Program-made: the position numbers and the translations under genes
Notes under the pieces: model-generated
The model's database searches: none
What the model saw: the letters and a program-made list of their open reading frames with translations, nothing else
What the model was told of the DNA's origin: nothing
Origin: Zhengitettix transpicula
Taxonomy: Eukaryota > Arthropoda > Insecta > Orthoptera > Tetrigidae
Assembly (NCBI GenBank): GCA_037074705.1
Contig: CM073591.1
Coordinates: forward strand, 64,095,397 to 64,159,396
Length of the DNA stretch: 64,000 nucleotides
Direction of reading: 5' to 3'
Part shown: positions 61,541 through 64,000 of the stretch, in pieces
How positions within the stretch are numbered: the first letter of the stretch is position 1
Layout of the letters: each line of letters opens with the position of its first letter

Positions 61541-61880
61541 TTAGTATCGAAATACAGAAAGCCATACACAATAAGTTTTATATTATGTCTGAACTGAACA
61601 TACCTGCATCTCTCACATCTGATGGTGAAAAGTTCTTAGAGTTGAACATATGCAATTCATTTACAAACCCATCAGATAAATGTTGTCTAAAAATTGAACA
61701 AGTTGCCTCCATAACAAAGTTTCGGAAAAATTCTTGGTGTCCTGGAAATGAGGGAGGTGGACAAGGACCGCGTGCATTAAGCACTGGAGTAACTAGACGG
61801 GCATAAAGTAATGCATATTTTTTTGGATTGGCATCTTTCAGAACAGAAAGCATATCATTATCTCCATCTTTCAATTCAAT
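42688..61880 (-). CDS. CDAN1: Codanin-1, 3' nine coding exons (743 aa), 5' part outside window
   Basis: Codanin-1 (Drosophila Discs lost) binds the histone chaperone ASF1 and limits H3-H4 delivery to the nucleus; human mutations cause dyserythropoietic anaemia type I. Exons in transcript order: 61880-61604, 59534-59374, 58636-58342, 53879-53662, 49393-49169, 48444-48216, 45206-44796, 43341-43076, 42837-42688. All junctions keep frame (phases 1,0,1,0,0,1,1,0). Diagnostic blocks: GPCPPPSFPGHQEFFRNFV, KLLSKFLGFVNFLPY, PWIVEYLAIMD, LGWLFELP, VDQRVLYICCPFWG, FFHGHPVSMRKSVEFVAERV, and LCPRNLNML near the end. The last exon ends in DDIENYDTDF and a stop. No zinc or enzyme motifs are expected. The visible part equals roughly the C-terminal 60% of human codanin-1. 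The ASF1-binding region may lie upstream of the window. Long introns contain many retroelement pieces. Confidence 0.94.
43565..44210. repeat. Cluster of GAAACGTTGTG repeat copies
   Basis: Minus-strand copies lie at 43571-43615 (tcacctgaagaaacgaggat, ggcagaaacattgtgtgg) and 43825-43870. A plus-strand decayed copy is at 44088-44140 (cacctgacaaaaggcaacaa, then 'gagtggtgttcaatttagc'). The segment between, with 'ttaatatgaggtatttct' and related words, recurs inverted, so the cluster is a diverged fold-back in the last-but-two CDAN1 intron. Confidence 0.65.
45370..45930 (-). mobile_element. PLE reverse-transcriptase fragment, second lineage
   Basis: The minus strand reads LVLSRNYFTFHIYHQMCHSH and then GHVLHQLVQDTIGTGPLK. 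These align with RNYFSFQDNIYHQISGTAAG and the YANLFMG block of the larger copy at 51.4-53.0 kb. Upstream there is a QELPIIPS-like helix. Several stops. It lies in a CDAN1 intron, sense to the gene. Confidence 0.75.
46356..46402. repeat. (TA)n-(CA)n microsatellite
   Basis: A TA run followed by CA repeats immediately left of the TIR element. A second TA run (46834-46879) follows the element shortly after its right end. Confidence 0.9.
46402..46811 (-). mobile_element. Full-length 410-bp TIR element with internal tRNA-like gene
   Basis: 46402-46432 and 46781-46811 are perfect 31-bp terminal inverted repeats beginning aatattaggagaatccatta. Between them lie a sub-terminal block (gtcacattcaaacttgg), an internal 'cttcagcgaagatttacac' region, and a tRNA-like stretch on the minus strand at 46613-46684. 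No protein coding capacity. The ends and size fit a MITE. The tRNA core instead recalls a SINE. TA or CA microsatellites flank most copies. No clear target duplication was found. Relatives: 9891-10003, 19735-20072, 50786-51400. Confidence 0.9.
46613..46684 (-). tRNA. tRNA-like cloverleaf inside a TIR element
   Basis: 72 nt on the minus strand: gacccggtggcagagatggt at the 5' end, anticodon arm loop with ACT, B box ggttcaaatcc, and a 3' end ctgggtc that pairs with the 5' end. The D stem has a substitution (gcag for gccg) and the T arm one more. It appears to be a passenger of the 410-bp element, not a host tRNA gene. Confidence 0.5.
46880..47040 (+). repeat. PLE-terminus family copy
   Basis: It begins cttcttgaagaaggaggctg, then agcctctgaaaatttgaag, and ends near 'tctctttcctttcataccaa'. 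It is a single-arm version of the fold-back at 9.5-9.8 kb, with the CTGA start mutated to TTGA. Confidence 0.75.
49640..50460 (+). repeat. Unassigned repeat-like block ending in GAAACGTTGTG terminus
   Basis: About 0.8 kb inside a CDAN1 intron. The first part (49660-50160) is less AT-rich than its flanks and contains words such as cctgatgatggtcatagcag and 'gtgtggtacaaga' (twice). It ends with the clearest copy of the GAAACGTTGTGTGG terminus (50370-50460). I think this is one non-coding insertion, perhaps a PLE long terminal region, but I see no coding part. Confidence 0.4.
50378..50417 (+). ncRNA. Candidate type I hammerhead-like motif
   Basis: Read in order: gcac (50378-50381); ctgacga (50382-50388), which matches CUGANGA; a weak stem II region (ggaac...gatcc, one mismatch, with extra unpaired A residues); gaaa (50406-50409); a self-complementary acgt (50409-50412) that could act as a minimal stem III in a dimer; u (50413) as the residue before cleavage; and gtgt (50414-50417), which pairs with gcac as stem I. 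Type I hammerheads are known in PLEs. Stem II is poor and the 10.1/11.1 pair is not G-C, so activity is doubtful. Confidence 0.3.
50786..51400. mobile_element. Rearranged TIR/tRNA element copies
   Basis: Three pieces of the 410-bp element. A left half runs from its terminal repeat (50786) to about 50955. A right part in opposite orientation starts near 50960 and includes the tRNA-like stretch 51073-51144. After a TA run (51196-51220) another left-half piece (51221-51400) ends inside the tRNA-like region. The pattern implies inversion or nested insertion at the TA tract. Confidence 0.8.
51073..51144 (+). tRNA. Best-preserved tRNA-like cloverleaf of the TIR element
   Basis: 72 nt with a 7-bp acceptor stem (gacccgg/ctgggtc, one G-T), D stem gcc/ggc, anticodon stem TCTGT/GCAGA around the loop GTACTAA (U33, anticodon ACT), and T stem GTGGG/CCCGC around TTCAAGT. 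The A box tggccgagatgg and B box ggttcaagtcc are good RNA polymerase III promoter matches. Anticodon ACU is not a normal eukaryotic nuclear tRNA, and the copy sits in a mobile element. Confidence 0.55.
51424..52990 (-). mobile_element. Penelope-like element, second lineage, RT to GIY-YIG
   Basis: The minus strand, from 52990 down, reads across frames: VTIDVSLYTNIPHANGLVTL, an RNYFSFQDNIYHQ block, AGTWIVPSYANLFMG (RT motif B), FRFIDNIFMLWTH (catalytic box, second D replaced by N), KVNFLDV, YRHFTSCHP, then QIYCRLCPAFYIGQTKRPLP (GIY-YIG region) and a terminal QNSICGNCLF. Stops and frameshifts are frequent, so it is dead. It differs clearly from the PLE at 13.8 kb (different spacing and motif wording). 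Sense to CDAN1. Confidence 0.9.
52990..53200. repeat. PLE terminal/5' block
   Basis: It contains gtcaacagttggtct, 'caaattttcaagaaccattcatcagg' and 'acttgacttcaacccaacgcagat'. These words parallel the blocks at 59.93-60.24 and 21.74-21.85 kb. It appears to be the 5' end of the element that continues leftward on the minus strand, or an inverted partner of it. Confidence 0.45.
54600..55125 (+). mobile_element. PLE N-terminal fragment
   Basis: The frame 54628-54834 reads RRLEKLRKGLLSSFVFLMRC and onward. 55000-55120 reads TVLNLLEVSLDEHTVSMQ, then LKGLNFVPAI. The sequence xNLS-like, then LxKGLNF, is a conserved N-terminal signature of Penelope-like polyproteins. It is cut off at the start of a LINE at about 55126. 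I do not think it is a host gene. Confidence 0.6.
55126..57585 (+). mobile_element. APE-type LINE (RTE-like), degenerate
   Basis: It begins inside the endonuclease: FCANNDLVTGGTLFPHKSCH, then KVTWVSPDHRTQNQIDHFLI. The RT starts with SKAAGVYGIPPEIL (55.98-56.48 kb), followed by KMPEDWRKGLIVKLPKKGN, NWRGITLLSIPSKV, FINFERAFDSLNR (motif A), GVTSGVRQRCILSPILF (motif B) and LDDICLLS (catalytic box; 56.73 kb). It ends in a basic tail WRWIGHTLRKNEGLVEKEAL and GRPKHTWKR. Many stops and frameshifts. The 5' part of the endonuclease is missing, as usual for LINE insertions. It lies in a CDAN1 intron, antisense to the gene. Confidence 0.9.
57590..58090 (-). mobile_element. Possible PLE 5' remnant
   Basis: A minus-strand proline- and threonine-rich frame (57525-57812) with words like SQHIRVEQETVQQNIQPP sits between the LINE and the next CDAN1 exon. 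The style is like the 5' coding part of PLEs here, but no diagnostic motif is present. It is the least certain of the element calls. Confidence 0.25.
59755..60300. repeat. Fold-back block of the PLE-terminus family
   Basis: It opens with attcctgaagaagggggctc and 'gtaagccagctgctctgtg', then 'ctctttcctatccaaatgag'. Soon an inverted set follows, 'gataggaaaaagggacaacg' and 'actcaacagttggttcact', ending near 60300 in ctctctccctctc. It carries 'cattaaacagcaacaatcga', also in the block at 30.8 kb. Confidence 0.6.
60430..61400 (-). mobile_element. PLE RT fragment, second lineage
   Basis: The minus strand reads MDVESYMAEALCQLKYDKTY, then LQKKILEHPVPKNPHNWGA and GRPIVTDYDCPAEG (conserved PLE finger region), then AVSLYTNIQHARGLAALEYF, LTKNYFSFQN and FCSIDDIFILWTHG. 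Frameshifts are present. It supplies the N-terminal half that the 51.4-53.0 kb copy lacks and is sense to CDAN1. Confidence 0.85.
61449..61530. repeat. (TA)n-rich microsatellite
   Basis: Imperfect TA/TG repeats about 80 bases long, 74 bases from the donor side of the first visible CDAN1 exon. Confidence 0.9.
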
Positions 61881-63800
61881 CTGAAATTTAGAAGTAACAA
61901 AATAGATACAGAAGTAATATGTTTAATAATAGTAATATATAAACATTTTTATATCAATTATTGTAGAAATTTAAATATTGAAATAAAAGTATTAATTTTT
62001 ATTATGAACTTAAAAGTTTTTAATAATTAATAATGAAGGAACTATTGGTTTTTGTGACTGATGAAATTTAATAAGTAACCATTGGTTTGTGGGTTTTTGG
62101 GTCATCAGCACATTTTTCACCATTTATCTTGATTCTTTTTGTCTAGGCTTGAAAATGGCTCAGTGTTCATGAGTAAACTGATGGAAAATGTGTAGATAAC
62201 AAACATGACCCAATGGTACAAGAATTAATTGTTACTTTTGAAATAATATTTATTTAATTTACTTGGAACAATTTATCATTAGAAAACACTGAACTTCCAA
62301 ATCACAGAAACTGGGATCACATTGAGTTTCAGACAACACAGATATATCTTAGCATATGGACTGATGCACAAGATTTAACTTTCAGAGTTTTCTAGGAATA
62401 CTATCAATGAAACAGATGCTATATAGAATGTAAACATAAATTCAAACCAACTAAAACTCAAACTCAGCACACGATGACACTGCATTATAGAATACTATAT
62501 GTGAAAATATTTCACATAAGGTTCTTAGAAGATGAAAAGCTTTTCCGATGCAGTTACTGTAGAACAAACTCTTGGGTTTCCACCTCAGTAATAAAGTGAT
62601 TAAGATGCAACATTTTGATGAAGAACAGCTCTATCATCAACATTGCCTGGAAGATGAGAGTGGTTTGTTGACTACATGTCATGTACAAATTATTGTCATA
62701 CACAGGTGGAAACCATAGAGCTTCTTTTAAACCTTACAAGATATAGATAATGTACAAGAATTAAAATCTATACATATATAAAAGAATGTCAGCCTGTCCC
62801 CTATGCATTCCTAAACCATTCATTCGATTGCAATGAAACTTTGGTAAGTAATTGTTTGAACACCCATGAAACTTTCCATTGGCCTTTTGAAGTGTTGGGC
62901 AACTCCTAAGGAGTAAATGGGAGTGAAATTTAAAACATGCTAAAATAGCCATTTTAGAGTCGAATAATTACTTTTGGGGTCAATATGATTAAGTTTCTCT
63001 CCAGATGATTTTAGTGTACAATTTCAACTGCTTATAGCATGGAAAGAAGTCAGCACCACTAAGTGATTAAGGGGTGTTATATAAAAATAATGTGAAACAA
63101 AAGGAATTGGTGTCAAATGAGGTGTTATAAAAGTGGCCAAGTTTAATTCTAACATTCACCAAGTAAGTTAAGTTGTAGTTCAGCACCTAGGTGTGGGGGA
63201 GGAAGTTGGTGAACGTCCATTACATAAAAGTAATGAGTAAACAACCTCGACTGGTGCTGTATCTGGGAATTTGGAAAACAGAGTTTAATTCTGACATTTA
63301 GCCTACTGGTTAAGATGTAGTTGTAGTAGTTTATTGGTCATATGCAGAATATGTTTGAACAAGTCAAAATACTTAGTTCAACCCCTAGGAGTGGGAGGTG
63401 AATCAAATTTCCGTGTACAATCTTTAATGTGTAGGACAATTTTTACCAAACTTTGTTCACATGTAATGATACAAGAACAAACACAGAGGAATTAAAACAC
63501 ACCTACCATCTCTAGGGGAGGGGGTGGTGGAATTTAGAAACATTCCTAAACAAAGTTATTAGTGTCAAATAAAAAAGTTTTCAGGGTCCCTGAATTTTAT
63601 AGCGTTATTCTAGAATTTTTAAGTGTCTAATTTAAACTCCAAAAGTCATCAGAGGGAAGCTGCAAAAAAGACAGAGATTGGAGTCAATTTCTGGGTTGAA
63701 GTTTTTGACTTTAATTCTCGCATTAATCAAGGTGGCTAATGAAATTTTATATACCTTGGCATTGAAGTGAACAAGGTTAACAAAAAGTTACCTGGAGTAG
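61881..63800. other. CDAN1 intron, no exon seen; repeat from about 62760
   Basis: The acceptor at 61881-61883 shows that more CDAN1 exons lie upstream, but I find none up to 64000. From about 62760 the sequence has the pattern 'tatataaaagaatgtcagcc', 'cattcgattgcaatgaaact', then blocks repeating 'aacccctaggagtgggaggtg'-like words. This resembles a widespread type of arthropod interspersed repeat. Class unclear. Confidence 0.5.
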
Positions 63801-64000
63801 TTTTGATGCTACTAAGGTACCAGGTGTATTGACAATTTTCTTAGGACATCAGATATATTTTGGTCTTACAATTAATTTGGTAGATGAAGTCAGAGGAAAG
63901 GTAGGTAATGTGTTCTTTGGTTTTGTAGGTGGCTATTTGTGGAGAATTTTAGTAGTGGGCTGGAGGTACCTGTTTGTACTGCAAGCTTGGCAACACAGCT
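63800..64000 (-). mobile_element. PLE GIY-YIG region fragment, cut by window edge
   Basis: The minus strand reads CCQACSTNRYLQPTTKILHK, then KPKNTLPTFPLTSSTKLIV and RPKYI. It aligns with GCHVCHILQPTTTFQNHTE, KENITCLSSHAIYQIYC and RLCPAFYIG of the copy at 51.5-51.8 kb. The YIG end has decayed. Confidence 0.6.

Noticed and set aside
1..64000. CRISPR arrays, bacterial operons, phage or plasmid features
   Set aside because: Introns, poly(A) signals and eukaryotic retroelements throughout. The only regular short repeats are the 16-bp minisatellite and microsatellites, with no spacer-repeat pattern.

Overview
The window is an AT-rich stretch of an animal nuclear genome. It holds multi-exon protein genes with GT-AG introns, long introns full of retroelement relics, many (TA)n/(CA)n microsatellites, and several Penelope-like elements (PLEs). 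The gene content and element types fit an arthropod, probably an insect. I cannot name the species.

Four conserved genes can be assembled exon by exon. (1) PARP1, + strand, 3613-22407: 19 coding exons, 985 aa, with all zinc fingers, BRCT, WGR, helical and catalytic regions. (2) SIVA1, - strand, 26222-25213: 3 coding exons, 183 aa, the cysteine-rich apoptosis regulator Siva. (3) KDM1A/LSD1, + strand, 29813-41465: 7 coding exons, 805 aa. (4) CDAN1 (codanin-1; Discs lost in Drosophila), - strand, from beyond the right edge to 42688: nine 3' coding exons, 743 aa. PARP1 and SIVA1 converge, SIVA1 and KDM1A diverge, and KDM1A and CDAN1 converge. A possible small unknown gene lies at 2599-3270.

The neighbours share a theme. 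PARP1 reads and signals DNA breaks on chromatin, KDM1A demethylates H3K4, codanin-1 restrains the H3-H4 chaperone ASF1, and Siva acts in stress-induced apoptosis. I infer no operon-like linkage from this.

The space between and inside the genes is mobile DNA: a PLE with reverse transcriptase and GIY-YIG endonuclease (13.8-14.9 kb, two frameshifts); a second PLE lineage on the minus strand (45.4, 51.4-53.0, 60.4-61.4 and 63.8-64.0 kb); an APE-type LINE (55.1-57.6 kb); Jockey-like pieces in KDM1A introns; a hAT-type MITE with an 8-bp target duplication; a perfect 2 x 152 bp palindrome at 9.5-9.8 kb; and a 410-bp element with perfect 31-bp terminal inverted repeats enclosing a foldable tRNA cloverleaf.

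The most unusual signals are two frame-proven GC-AG introns in PARP1, the tRNA-carrying inverted-repeat element and its relatives, and recurrent hairpins of the form CTGANGA-stem-GAAA at PLE-like termini that resemble hammerhead ribozyme cores.
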